From Rhodoplanes sp. (lineage in GTDB: Bacteria > Pseudomonadota > Alphaproteobacteria > Rhizobiales > Xanthobacteraceae): a stretch of 64,000 nucleotides of DNA. The notes below the pieces were generated by a model. It made no database searches and was not told the origin of the DNA. It worked only from the letters and a program-made list of their open reading frames with translations. Shown here one piece after another: positions 39,285 through 48,075 of this stretch. The stretch spans positions 1-64,000 of the forward strand of contig NZ_JACAAX010000030.1 in assembly GCF_013377085.1 (NCBI RefSeq). The letters are read 5' to 3'. Position numbers and translations under genes: made by a program. Numbering within the stretch: the first letter of the stretch is position 1; each line of letters begins with the position of its first letter.

Positions 39285-40310
39285 ATGTCCAACCGGCTCA
39301 GCACGGCCATTCGCGCCGGTATGGCGGCCTCCGTTCTCACGGTCGCGGCGCTCATCGTGCCGGCCGGCGCGGCCGACACCAAGGTGACGTTCGCGCTCGA
39401 CTTCATCCCGCTCGGCCGCCATGCCCCGTGGTACGCCGCGGTGGCCCAGGGCTACTTCAAGGGCGAAGGCCTCGACGTCACCATCGTGCCGAGCAAGGGC
39501 ACGGCCGAGGTGATCCAGTCGGTGCAGTCGGGCGCCGCCGACATCGGCTTCGTCGACGTCCCGGCGCTGGTGCTCGGGCGGGCCGGCGGCGCGACCCTGA
39601 AGATGGTCGCGGTGAACTATCAGAAATCGCCCTATGCGATCTTCTCGCTCGCCAAGGGCGCCAACGTCACCACGGCGAAGCAGCTCGAAGGCCTGAGCCT
39701 CGGCAGCGGCGCCGGCAGCTTCACACCGAAGATCATCCAGGGCTTCATGGCCCAGCAGGGCCTCGACCCGGCCAAGCTGCAGATCACCAACGTCGCGCCG
39801 CCGGCCCGCGCCAGCATGCTGATGACGGCCCAGGTGCCGGCCATCGAGTTCTTCGTGATGGCGAAGCCCGGCCTGGAGGCGGGCGCGAAAAACTCCGGCG
39901 CGACGCTGACGACCTTCCTGCTCGCCGATCACGGCCTCGATCTCTACTCGAACGGCATCGCCGCCAAGGACGAGTATCTGAAGGCCAATCCGGACCTCGT
40001 GAAGAAATTCGTTCGGGCCGCCCTGAAGGGCTGGAAGTTCACCTTCGACAACCCGCAGAAGGCGGCCGAGCTGCAGAGCAAGATGGTGGTCGGCCTGAAG
40101 GAGGAGTCGATCGTGCCGGAGATCGAGGTGTTGCGCGCGCTGGCCATCACGCCCGATACCGAGAAGAACGGCCTCGGCACCATCGACCCGGCCAAGATGC
40201 AGAAGAGCCTGGATTTCACGGTGAAATATATCGGCGTCAGCGGCGCGGTGCCGACGGCGGCCGATCTCTACGACACGAGCTTCTTGCCGGCGCAGCCGGT
40301 GAAGCCGTGA
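39285..40310 (+). CDS. ABC transporter substrate-binding protein, NMT1/THI5-like
   Basis: 341 residues. A signal peptide ends at LIVPAGAA. The mature start DTKVTFALDFIPLGRHAPWY and GYFKGEGLDVTIVPSKGTAE are the NMT1/SsuA-like pattern. GAADIGFVDVPALVLGRAG is the hinge-side motif. Relatives bind thiamine precursors, sulfonates or other heterocyclic or aromatic compounds. GAGGAG lies ahead of ATG 39285. It is the first gene of an importer operon controlled with the divergent catabolic operon. Confidence 0.92.
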   Translation: MSNRLSTAIRAGMAASVLTVAALIVPAGAADTKVTFALDFIPLGRHAPWYAAVAQGYFKGEGLDVTIVPSKGTAEVIQSVQSGAADIGFVDVPALVLGRAGGATLKMVAVNYQKSPYAIFSLAKGANVTTAKQLEGLSLGSGAGSFTPKIIQGFMAQQGLDPAKLQITNVAPPARASMLMTAQVPAIEFFVMAKPGLEAGAKNSGATLTTFLLADHGLDLYSNGIAAKDEYLKANPDLVKKFVRAALKGWKFTFDNPQKAAELQSKMVVGLKEESIVPEIEVLRALAITPDTEKNGLGTIDPAKMQKSLDFTVKYIGVSGAVPTAADLYDTSFLPAQPVKP

Positions 40311-40326
40311 GGGCGGGCGGCCGAGG

Positions 40327-41145
40327 ATGCTCGCGCAGGTCCCCCAGCCGATGACCGACAGTTCCCCGGCGGCGGAGGCCGCCCGGGCGTTCGGGCGCTT
40401 CCGCAACGTCCACCAGGAATTCCTCCAGGACGACAGCAAGCGCCTGGTCGCAATCGAGGACATTTCGTTCGATCTGAAGGAGGGCACGCTGGTCAGCCTG
40501 CTCGGCCCCAGCGGCTGCGGCAAGACGAGTTTCCTGAAGATCGTCGCCGGGCTCGCCGAGGCGACCTACGGCGTGGTCGAGATCCGCGGCCGGCAGGTGA
40601 CGCGACCGCAGCCGGATTTCGGCTTCGTGTTCCAGCAGGCCAATCTGATGCCGTGGCGCACCGTGCTGGACAATGTCCTGTTCCCGATGGAGATCCAGCG
40701 CCGCAAGGACGCCGCCGCAAAGCGCCGCGCGATGGAGCTCCTGGAGCTCGTCGGCCTCGCCGGCTTCGAGAATGCGCGGCCCTCGCAGCTCTCCGGCGGC
40801 ATGCAGCAGCGCGCCGCGCTGTGCCGTGCCCTCGTCCATGCCCCCAAACTTCTCCTGATGGACGAGCCGTTCGGCGCGCTCGACGAGCTGACCCGCATGG
40901 AGATGCACGATCTGCTGCTGGAGATCCGCCGCGTCACCAACGCGACCACGCTGTTCGTCACCCACAGCATCAGCGAGGCCGTGTACCTGTCGGACGTGAT
41001 CGTCGCCTTCAGCAAGCGGCCGGCCCGCATCGCCGACTATATCGAGGTCGACCTGCCCTATCCGCGCACGCCCGCGCTGCGCTACGAGACCGCCTTCACG
41101 GACTTCGAGCATCGCGCCGGCATCGCCCTGGGGATCACCCGATGA
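40327..41145 (+). CDS. ABC transporter ATP-binding protein (SsuB/TauB-like)
   Basis: 272 residues. Walker A LLGPSGCGKTSFLK, Q-loop FGFVFQQANLMPWRT, signature LSGGMQQRAALCRA, Walker B LLLMDEPFGALDEL and the switch His FVTHSISEAV are all intact. ATG 40351 is an alternative start. It overlaps the permease gene by four bases, so the two are coupled. Confidence 0.95.
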   Translation: MLAQVPQPMTDSSPAAEAARAFGRFRNVHQEFLQDDSKRLVAIEDISFDLKEGTLVSLLGPSGCGKTSFLKIVAGLAEATYGVVEIRGRQVTRPQPDFGFVFQQANLMPWRTVLDNVLFPMEIQRRKDAAAKRRAMELLELVGLAGFENARPSQLSGGMQQRAALCRALVHAPKLLLMDEPFGALDELTRMEMHDLLLEIRRVTNATTLFVTHSISEAVYLSDVIVAFSKRPARIADYIEVDLPYPRTPALRYETAFTDFEHRAGIALGITR

Positions 41146-41909
41146 GGCTTCGCACCAGCATCCGCACGCTCGAATCCATCGTCTATCCGATCGCCGGCAT
41201 GGTCGCCGTGCTGGCGCTGTGGCAGGGCTATGTCTGGGCCTTCGCCGTCAATCCGATCGTGCTGCCGAGCCCGCTCGCCATCGCGCGCGCCACCGCCGCG
41301 AACCACGAGATCCTGCTGTCGCAGACCTGGCCGACCCTGAGAGAATCCGTCTACGGCTTCGTTCTCGCGCTGCTGGTCGGCATTCCGCTGGCGGTGTGCG
41401 TGGCCAACTCGCGGATCCTCAATCTCACCTTCTATCCGATCCTGATCGCCACCCAGTCGATCCCCAAGGTCGCGGTGGCGCCGATCATCCTGGTGTGGTT
41501 CGGCATCGGCATGGAATCGAAGCTGGTCATCGCCTTCCTGGTGGCGTTCTTCCCCGTGGTGGTCGACACCGCGACCGGCCTGAAGGCGACGCCGGCCGGG
41601 CTGCTGGAGCTCGCCCGCTCGGTCAGTGCCTCGCCCAGCCAGACCTTCTGGAAGGTGCAGTTTCCCGCCGCGATGCCGTTCATCATCTCGGGCGCCAAGG
41701 TCGCCGTGACGCTCGCCGTCATCGGCGCCGTGATCGGCGAGTTCGTCGGCTCCAACGAGGGCCTCGGCAACCTGCTGCTGTCGGCCAATGCGCAGCTCGA
41801 CGGGCCGCTCGCCTGGGCCGCGCTGGTGTGGCTGAGCGTGCTCGGCATCGTGCTGTTCTTCGTGGTCGTCGCGGCCGAGCGGGTGCTGATGCCGTGGGGA
41901 CATCACTGA
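41142..41909 (+). CDS. ABC transporter permease (SsuC/TauC-like)
   Basis: 255 residues with about six membrane spans. The coupling-loop EAA-type motif is at LLELARSVSASPSQTFWKVQ, then FPAAMPFIISGAKVAVTLA, and GEFVGSNEGLGNLLL follows. It completes the NMT1-type importer and begins within the ATPase stop codon (ATGA). Confidence 0.95.
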   Translation: MRLRTSIRTLESIVYPIAGMVAVLALWQGYVWAFAVNPIVLPSPLAIARATAANHEILLSQTWPTLRESVYGFVLALLVGIPLAVCVANSRILNLTFYPILIATQSIPKVAVAPIILVWFGIGMESKLVIAFLVAFFPVVVDTATGLKATPAGLLELARSVSASPSQTFWKVQFPAAMPFIISGAKVAVTLAVIGAVIGEFVGSNEGLGNLLLSANAQLDGPLAWAALVWLSVLGIVLFFVVVAAERVLMPWGHH

Positions 41910-41950
41910 GCGGCAGCGGCACGGCCGGCCGCCTGTTTCGGAGAGACATC

Positions 41951-42916
41951 ATGATTCGGCTTGCCGCCTGCCTTGCGTTGTTGGCCAGCGTGGCGTCGCA
42001 TCCCGCGACCGCCGAGGAGTTCCCGACCCGCCCCGTCACCATCGTGTCGCCCTACCAGGCGGGCGGGACGAGCGACATCATCGCCCGGGTGGTGGCCCAA
42101 AAGCTCTCCGAGACGTGGGGCCAGCCCGTGCTGGTGGAGAACCGTCCGGGCGCCAATGGCGCGCTCGGCGTCATGGCGGTGGTGCGCGCCGCGCCGGACG
42201 GCTACACGCTGCTCGCCACCGCATCGAGCGGGCTGACGCTCAATCCGCTGGTCTATTCGACCCTGCCCTACAGCGTCGAGCGCGACCTCGCGCCGATCAC
42301 GGGCACGGGCGAGGTCGCCAATGTGCTGGTCGCCCATCCGGGCGTGGGCGCCAATACGGTGCCGGAGCTGATCGCGCTCGCCAAGGCGAAGCCGGGCGCG
42401 CTCAGCTACGGCTCGCAGGGCGTCGGCTCCAACGGCCATCTGATCGGCGAGATGTTCCGCCAGCGCACCGGCGTCGCGCTGCTGCACGTGCCCTACAAGG
42501 GCAGCGCGCCGGCCCTCAACGACCTGCTCGGTGGCCAGATCCAGCTCATGTTCGACAACCTGCCGGCCTCGCTGCCGCAGATCAAGGCCGGCACGCTGAA
42601 GGCCATCGCCGTGACCACGGCGGCGCGCGACCCGCGGCTGCCCGACGTGCCGACCATCGCCGAGTCCGGACTGCCGGGCTTCGACGCAACGGCCTGGTTC
42701 GCGCTCCTCACCGGCAAGGGCGTGCCGGAGGCGCGCCGCGCCGAGATCGAGCGCGCCGCGCTGGCCGCCCTGACCGCGCCGGACGTACGCGAAAAGCTCG
42801 CCGCCGCCGGCGTCGACGTCGCGGCGGCCGGCTCCGCGGCGCTGGCGGACCGCATCGCCCGCGAGACCCTGATGTGGAAGACCGTCGTCGACACCGCGAA
42901 GATCCGCCTGGAGTGA
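41951..42916 (+). CDS. Bug/TctC family solute-binding protein
   Basis: 321 residues. A signal peptide MIRLAACLALLASVASHPAT is followed by EFPTRPVTIVSPYQAGGTSD and VENRPGANGALGVMAV. The second loop is PYKGSAPALNDLLGGQIQLM. It lies 41 bases after the ABC permease and may be co-transcribed with it, so the regulon may have both an ABC-type and a Bug-type binding protein. No tctAB is seen. Confidence 0.92.
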   Translation: MIRLAACLALLASVASHPATAEEFPTRPVTIVSPYQAGGTSDIIARVVAQKLSETWGQPVLVENRPGANGALGVMAVVRAAPDGYTLLATASSGLTLNPLVYSTLPYSVERDLAPITGTGEVANVLVAHPGVGANTVPELIALAKAKPGALSYGSQGVGSNGHLIGEMFRQRTGVALLHVPYKGSAPALNDLLGGQIQLMFDNLPASLPQIKAGTLKAIAVTTAARDPRLPDVPTIAESGLPGFDATAWFALLTGKGVPEARRAEIERAALAALTAPDVREKLAAAGVDVAAAGSAALADRIARETLMWKTVVDTAKIRLE

Positions 42917-42940
42917 CGGCGGCGGCCTGCTCCGCCGCCG
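42917..42940. terminator. Hairpin filling the gap between convergent TctC and phnM genes
   Basis: CGGCGGCGG-CCTGCT-CCGCCGCCG is a perfect 9-bp stem that occupies nearly all of the 27 bases between the two stop codons. There is no T-run on either strand. It may serve as a shared barrier or 3' end protector for both mRNAs. Confidence 0.5.
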
Positions 42941-42943
42941 CGC

Positions 42944-44098
42944 TCACGCGACCCGGCGGCCGGCGGACCAGACGCTGCGCACCGCCGCGACGTCGCCGAC
43001 GCGGCGGACCCGGATGAGGTCGGCGCGCTTGCCGCCGGCAATCTCGCCGCGATCGGTCAGGCCGACCGCCTCGGCCGGCGTCTTGCTCGCGGTACGCACG
43101 GCGGCCGGCAGATCGATCTCCGGGACGACATCAGGCAGCCGCAGCACCGCAGCGAGCAGGCTCGACGGCACATAGTCGGACGACAGGATGTCGAGCAGCC
43201 CGGCGCGGGCCAGGTCCGCGGTCGCGACATTGCCCGAATGCGAGCCGCCGCGCACCAGATTGGGCGCCCCCATGAGGACGCGGACGCCGGCCGCATGCAG
43301 GGCCTCGGCCGCCTCCGGCGTGGTCGGGAACTCGGCGATGGCGATGCGGTCGCGGATCGCGTCGTCGACATGGTCGAGCGTGGTGTCGTCGTGGCTCGCC
43401 AAGGGGATGTTTCGCGTCCGCGCCAGCTCGACCAACGCGCGATAGTTCGGCTCGGCATGCGCCGCCTGGAACGCGACGCGCCGGGCGAACAGCACGTCGA
43501 GCTCGGCATCGGTCGCGCCGGCCTTCTTGCCGCGGTAATAGGTGCGCAGCTTCTCCTCGTCGCGGAACTGCCGCTGACCCGGCGTGTGGTCCATCAACGA
43601 GAGCAGCCGCACGTCCGGGCGGTCGATCAGCTCCGCGGCCTCGGCGACGGAATGCGGCATCGGCACCTCGCAGCGCAGATGCAGGAAGTGGTCGACCCGC
43701 AGGAGCCCGGCGTCGCGCGCCTCGGCGATGGCGCGGGCGAGCGTCGCCGCCTCGCCGTCGACCTCCTCGGCACCCTCCTCCCGCCAGACCCGCAGCGAAT
43801 CAAGCACCGTGGTGATGCCGCTGACCGCGATCTGCCCGTCATAGGCCACGACGGCGGCGCCCGGCGGCCAATTCACCTTGGGGCGCGGCATGAAATGCGC
43901 CTCGATATGATCGGTGTGAAGCTCGACCAGCCCGGGCATCAGGAGATCGCCGTCGAGCGCCTCGCCGCGCTCCGGCGCCTTGCCCTCGCCGATCTCGACG
44001 ATGCGGCCGCCGGAGACGGCGACCCAGCCCCGCTCGATCGTCCAGTCGGCGAGCACCAGGCGGGCCTCGGTCAGCAGCAGGTCGTGCGGTTCGGTCAT
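42944..44098 (-). CDS. phnM: Alpha-D-ribose 1-methylphosphonate 5-triphosphate diphosphatase
   Basis: 384 residues, a metal-dependent amidohydrolase-fold enzyme. VELHTDHIEAHFMPRP gives the first metal site, PLASHDDTT and ILSSDYVPSSLL the later ones, with GAPNLVRGGSHSGN between. In the C-P lyase pathway it removes pyrophosphate from ribose 1-methylphosphonate 5-triphosphate to give the PhnJ substrate. Its ATG overlaps the phnL stop codon. It is the last gene of the phnGHIJ-GNAT-KLM operon. A second, diverged copy is at 54482. Confidence 0.96.
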   Translation of the reverse strand: MTEPHDLLLTEARLVLADWTIERGWVAVSGGRIVEIGEGKAPERGEALDGDLLMPGLVELHTDHIEAHFMPRPKVNWPPGAAVVAYDGQIAVSGITTVLDSLRVWREEGAEEVDGEAATLARAIAEARDAGLLRVDHFLHLRCEVPMPHSVAEAAELIDRPDVRLLSLMDHTPGQRQFRDEEKLRTYYRGKKAGATDAELDVLFARRVAFQAAHAEPNYRALVELARTRNIPLASHDDTTLDHVDDAIRDRIAIAEFPTTPEAAEALHAAGVRVLMGAPNLVRGGSHSGNVATADLARAGLLDILSSDYVPSSLLAAVLRLPDVVPEIDLPAAVRTASKTPAEAVGLTDRGEIAGGKRADLIRVRRVGDVAAVRSVWSAGRRVA

Positions 44099-44790
44099 GG
44101 CTCGCTCGGCTTGGTGAACTGGGTGACGTCGACGATCCGGTCGGCGATCCTGGTGCGCACGTCGTCGTCGTGGACGACGGCGACGACGGCGGTGCCCCGG
44201 CGCTTCTTCTCGCCGATCAGCTCCACCACCCGGGCCCGGTTGGCGGCATCGAGCGAGGCGGTCGGCTCGTCGAGCAGCAGGATCGGCCGCTCGGGGAGGA
44301 AACCGCGGGCGATGTTGATGCGCTGCTGCTCGCCGCCCGAGAAGGTGGCCGGCGGCAGCGACCACAGCCGCTCCGGAACGTTCAGCCGGCGCAGCATCGC
44401 TTCCGCCGCGGCGCGCGGCTCCTCGTCGGCGGCGCGGCCGAGCGGCTCGGCGACGACGTCGAGGGCCGGCACGCGCGGCACCACGCGGAGGAACTGGCTG
44501 ACGCTGGCGATCACCCGGCTGCGCAGCCGCAGGATCTCGCGCGCCGTCGCGGCAGCGACATCGACCATCGCGGCGCCGTCCCGCACCAGGATCGCGCCGC
44601 GGTCGCACCGATAGGTGCCCCAGATCATCCTCAGGATCGACGACTTGCCGGCGCCGGACGGGCCGGCCAGCACGACGCATTCGCCGGGCTCGACGGAAAA
44701 CTCCACGCCGGCGACGACCGGCAGGCGCATGCCGCCGCGCAGATGCATCGTGAAGGTCTTCTCGGCTCCGCAGAGCGCCAGCGCGGCCAT
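44095..44790 (-). CDS. phnL: C-P lyase complex ABC-type ATPase PhnL
   Basis: 231 residues. Walker [19 protein letters not shown], signature FSGGEQQRINIARG, Walker B PILLLDEPTASLD. PhnL assists PhnG-H-I in attaching phosphonate to ATP ribose and binds the C-P lyase core. There is no membrane partner. It lies 9 bases after phnK. Confidence 0.96.
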   Translation of the reverse strand: MAALALCGAEKTFTMHLRGGMRLPVVAGVEFSVEPGECVVLAGPSGAGKSSILRMIWGTYRCDRGAILVRDGAAMVDVAAATAREILRLRSRVIASVSQFLRVVPRVPALDVVAEPLGRAADEEPRAAAEAMLRRLNVPERLWSLPPATFSGGEQQRINIARGFLPERPILLLDEPTASLDAANRARVVELIGEKKRRGTAVVAVVHDDDVRTRIADRIVDVTQFTKPSEP

Positions 44791-44799
44791 GGCGGGTCC

Positions 44800-45582
44800 T
44801 CAGGGCGGCAGGATGGAGGAGACGAGGAGCTGCGTATAGGCCTCGCGCGGATCGTCGAGCACCTGGTCGGTCAGCCCGCTCTCGATCACGGCGCCGCCCT
44901 TCATCACCAGCATGCGCTGCGACAGAAGGCGCGCCACCGCGAGATCGTGCGTGACCACGATCGCGGCGAGGCCGAGCTCGGCGACGAGGCCGCGCAGGAG
45001 ATCGAGCAGGCGCGCCTGCACGGAGACGTCGAGGCCGCCGGTCGGCTCGTCCATGAAGACGAGGCGCGGAGCGGTGACGAGGTTGCGGGCGATCTGCAGG
45101 CGCTGGCGCATGCCGCCCGAATAGTTTTGGGGCGTCTCGTCGATGCGGTCCGGATCGATCTCGACCCGGGCCAGCCAGTCGAGCGCGCTGCCGCGGATGC
45201 GGCCGTAGTGGCGCGCTCCGATCGCCATCAGCCGCTCGCCGACATTGGCGCCGGCCGACACCGCCATGCGCAGGCCGGCCGCCGGATCCTGGTGGACATA
45301 GCCCCAATCGGTGCGGAACAGAAAGCGGCGCTCCGCCTCGGTCAGCGCGGCGATGTCGCGAGTGACGCCGTCGCGCATACGGTAGCGCACGCAGCCGGCG
45401 TCGGGCGTCATCAAGCTGGAGAGAATCTGCAGCAGCGTCGACTTGCCCGAGCCGGACTCGCCGACCACGGCCAGCACCTCGCCCTCGTGAATGTCGAAGG
45501 ACACGTCTCGGCAGCCGAGCTGGCGGCCGTACCATTTGGTGAGGCCCTCGGCGATCAGCAGCGGCTCGTCGGCACCGTTCAT
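44800..45582 (-). CDS. phnK: C-P lyase complex ABC-type ATPase PhnK
   Basis: 260 residues. Walker A VVGESGSGKSTLLQIL, signature NYSGGMRQRLQIARNL, Walker B LVFMDEPTGGLD, switch VVTHDLAVARLL. PhnK docks on the PhnGHIJ core via PhnJ. It resembles oligopeptide ATPases but has no permease. Its start overlaps the GNAT stop codon by four bases. Confidence 0.96.
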   Translation of the reverse strand: MNGADEPLLIAEGLTKWYGRQLGCRDVSFDIHEGEVLAVVGESGSGKSTLLQILSSLMTPDAGCVRYRMRDGVTRDIAALTEAERRFLFRTDWGYVHQDPAAGLRMAVSAGANVGERLMAIGARHYGRIRGSALDWLARVEIDPDRIDETPQNYSGGMRQRLQIARNLVTAPRLVFMDEPTGGLDVSVQARLLDLLRGLVAELGLAAIVVTHDLAVARLLSQRMLVMKGGAVIESGLTDQVLDDPREAYTQLLVSSILPP

Positions 45583-46049
45583 GGCGCGGCCTCGGCGATG
45601 TCGACCCGGAAGCTGTAGCCGTGGCGCGTGAAGCCGAGCCCCTCGTAGAAGGCGTGCGCGGCCTCGCGCCGCGCGTTCGACGACAGCATCAGCTTGTAGC
45701 AGCCCTTGTCGCGGCAGCGCGCCAGCGCGAAGCGCATCATCGCCGCGCCGATGCCACGCCCCTGCGCGTGCGGCGTCACCACCACGTCCTCGACGATCGC
45801 CGAGGGCGCGCCGCGATGGCCGATATTGTCCATCACCAGCAGCGCGAAGCTGCCGACCACGGCGCCTGCCTCGACGGCGACATAGAGCGTGTAGTCGGGA
45901 TAGCTTTGGAAGCGCCGGAAGATCTCTTCCGCCTCGTCATCCGAGAGCACGTCGCCATTGTCGAAGTCCGGCTGCGCATAGAGGGCCAGCACGGCCGGCA
46001 GATCCGCGTCTTGCGCGGCGCGGATGTCGAGAACCTCCGCCTCAGCCAT
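45579..46049 (-). CDS. GNAT N-acetyltransferase inside the phn operon, PhnO-like
   Basis: 156 residues. The acetyl-CoA loop reads VVTPHAQGRGIGAAMMRFAL with the Q/RxxGxG/A motif, followed by YKLMLSSNARREAAHAFYE. E. coli PhnO acetylates aminoalkylphosphonates, and this protein's place between phnJ and phnK, overlapping phnJ by 8 bases and phnK by 4, supports a similar role. I do not assign phnO firmly, because the position differs from enteric operons and sequence similarity could not be measured. Confidence 0.85.
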   Translation of the reverse strand: MAEAEVLDIRAAQDADLPAVLALYAQPDFDNGDVLSDDEAEEIFRRFQSYPDYTLYVAVEAGAVVGSFALLVMDNIGHRGAPSAIVEDVVVTPHAQGRGIGAAMMRFALARCRDKGCYKLMLSSNARREAAHAFYEGLGFTRHGYSFRVDIAEAAP

Positions 46050-46941
46050 GGCTCGCCTCCGTCCCACGCGCCGGATCGGGCGCAGTGGCACCGGGCGCAT
46101 CTGGGCCGTGCCCGGCCGCCCGCCGCGCCTCGCAAAAATCCGTGTCGGAGCATACGAACATCCGGGTCCCGTGGTCGTCGGTGATCACCTCGTCGAGGAA
46201 GCTGTCGTCGGCGCCGCACAGCGCGCAGCGGCCCGGATGGCGCCAGCGCTCGAACGGATGGTCGTCGAAATCGAGCGACGCGACGCGCGTGTGCGGCGGA
46301 ATCGCATAGATGCGCTTTTCACGCCCGGCGCCGAACAGTTGCAGAGCCGGGCAATCGCTCATCTTCGGATTGTCGAATTTCGGGATCGGCGAGGGGTCCA
46401 TCACGTAGCGGCCGTCGACCTTCACCGGATAGGCGTAGGTGGTGGCGATGTGGCCGTGGCGGGCGATGTCCTCGTAGAGCTTCACCTGCACGAGCCCGTA
46501 TTCCTCCAGCGCATGCATGCGCCGCGTCTCGGTCTCGCGCGGCTCGAGGAAGCGCAGCGGTTCCGGGATCGGCACCTGGAACACCAGCACCTGGTTGTCC
46601 CGCAACGGCGTTTCGGGGATGCGATGGCGGGTCTGAATCACGGTCGCATCCGCCGTGCGGGTCGTGGTGCGCACGCCGGCGGTGCGGCCGAAGAACTTTC
46701 GGATCGACACCGCGTTGGTGGTGTCGTCGGAGCCCTGGTCGATCACCTTGAGGATGTCGGTCGGTCCGAGAATGGCGGCCGTGACCTGCACGCCGCCGGT
46801 GCCCCAGCCATAGGGCATCGGCATCTCGCGGCTGGCGAACGGCACCTGATAGCCCGGAATCGCGATCGCCTTCAGGATGGCGCGGCGGATCATCCGCTTG
46901 GTCTGCTCGTCCAGATAGGCGAAGTTGTACGTGACGGTCAT
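46042..46941 (-). CDS. phnJ: C-P lyase catalytic subunit, radical-SAM enzyme PhnJ
   Basis: 299 residues. The unusual radical-SAM cysteine arrangement C-x2-C-x21-C is seen in CALC...MFVC near residue 240, with a further cysteine five residues on (CSDTDFC), as expected for the Gly-radical/thiyl chemistry. TYNFAYLDEQTKRMIRRAIL and MPMPYGWGTGGVQVTAAILG are conserved family regions. It cleaves the C-P bond of ribose 1-phosphonate 5-phosphate to release the alkane and a cyclic phosphate. It overlaps phnI by four bases. Confidence 0.97.
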   Translation of the reverse strand: MTVTYNFAYLDEQTKRMIRRAILKAIAIPGYQVPFASREMPMPYGWGTGGVQVTAAILGPTDILKVIDQGSDDTTNAVSIRKFFGRTAGVRTTTRTADATVIQTRHRIPETPLRDNQVLVFQVPIPEPLRFLEPRETETRRMHALEEYGLVQVKLYEDIARHGHIATTYAYPVKVDGRYVMDPSPIPKFDNPKMSDCPALQLFGAGREKRIYAIPPHTRVASLDFDDHPFERWRHPGRCALCGADDSFLDEVITDDHGTRMFVCSDTDFCEARRAAGHGPDAPGATAPDPARGTEASHG

Positions 46942-48074
46942 TCCGCCGCCTCCCGGATCTGCTCCGGCGCAGGGTCGTCCGACGACGCCTCGCGCGACGA
47001 TCCGCTCGCCGCCTCGTGATCGCGGCGCATGCGGCGCACCAGGCCGAGCTCGGCCTGGAAGTCGACATAGTGCGGCAGCTTCAGGTGCTCGACGAAGCCG
47101 GTCGCCTGGACGTTGTCGGAATGCGACAGCACGAACTCCTCGTCCTGGGCCGGCGCCTTGACCTCCTCGTCGAGCTCGCGCGCCCGCAGCGCGCGGTCGA
47201 CCAACGCCATGCTCATCGCCTTGCGCTCGCAGTGGCCGAAGGCCAGCCCGTAGCCGCGGGTGAAGCGCGGCGGAGTCGAGGCCGAGCCCTTGAACTGGTT
47301 GATGGTCTGGCACTCGGTGACGGTGATGCGGCCGAGCGGCAGCGCGAAGCCGGCATCCTCGGCGAAGAATTCGAGCGCGACCTCGCCGAGCCGGATCTCG
47401 CCGGCGAACGGATGGGTGCGGCCGTAGCCGCGCTGCGTCGAATAGCCGAGCGCCAGCAGAAAGCCCTCGTCGCCGCGCGCGAGATTCTGCAGCCGGAGGT
47501 CGCGCTCCGCCGGAAAGGTCAGCGCCTCGCGGGTGAGATCGCCGGGCGGCGTCTCGCCACCGTCGCCAGCGGGCCGCGCCGTCGTCTCGATCAGATCGTC
47601 GGCGGCCAGGAGATCGGTGACACGCGGCGTCGGCCCGGCGGCCGCCTCCGCGGTCGCCGGCTCCGCCGGATCGGAGCATGACGGCTCGAGCAGCCGGTGC
47701 GTGTAGTCGAAGGTGGGGCCGAGCACCTGACCGCCAGGCAGATCCTTGAAGGCGGCCGAGATGCGCCGCCGGATCCGCATCGCCGCGGTGTCGAGCGGCA
47801 ACGTCGTACCGAAGCGCGGCAGCGTCGCGCGAAAGGCGCGCAGCAGGAAGATCGCCTCGATCAGGTCGCCCCGCGCCTGCTTGACGGCGAGCGCGGCGAG
47901 CTCGCGGTCGTACAGCGAGCCCTCGGTCATCACCCGGTCGACCGCCAGCGTCATCTGCTCGGCGATCTGCGCCGTGGTGATCTCCGGCAGACTGCGGTCG
48001 CCGCGCCGCTCGTGCGCGAGCAGCCGGTGCGCGTTCTCGATGGCGCGCTCGCCACCCTTCACGGCGACATACAT
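46938..48074 (-). CDS. phnI: C-P lyase complex subunit PhnI
   Basis: 378 residues, near the usual 355-370. MYVAVKGGERAIENAHRLLA is the diagnostic N-terminus, and GYSTQRGYGRTHPFAGEIRL is a conserved inner segment. PhnI is the nucleosidase subunit that, with PhnG, H and L, swaps adenine of ATP for the phosphonate. It starts 1 base after phnH ends. Confidence 0.97.
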   Translation of the reverse strand: MYVAVKGGERAIENAHRLLAHERRGDRSLPEITTAQIAEQMTLAVDRVMTEGSLYDRELAALAVKQARGDLIEAIFLLRAFRATLPRFGTTLPLDTAAMRIRRRISAAFKDLPGGQVLGPTFDYTHRLLEPSCSDPAEPATAEAAAGPTPRVTDLLAADDLIETTARPAGDGGETPPGDLTREALTFPAERDLRLQNLARGDEGFLLALGYSTQRGYGRTHPFAGEIRLGEVALEFFAEDAGFALPLGRITVTECQTINQFKGSASTPPRFTRGYGLAFGHCERKAMSMALVDRALRARELDEEVKAPAQDEEFVLSHSDNVQATGFVEHLKLPHYVDFQAELGLVRRMRRDHEAASGSSREASSDDPAPEQIREAAE

Positions 48075-48075
48075 G

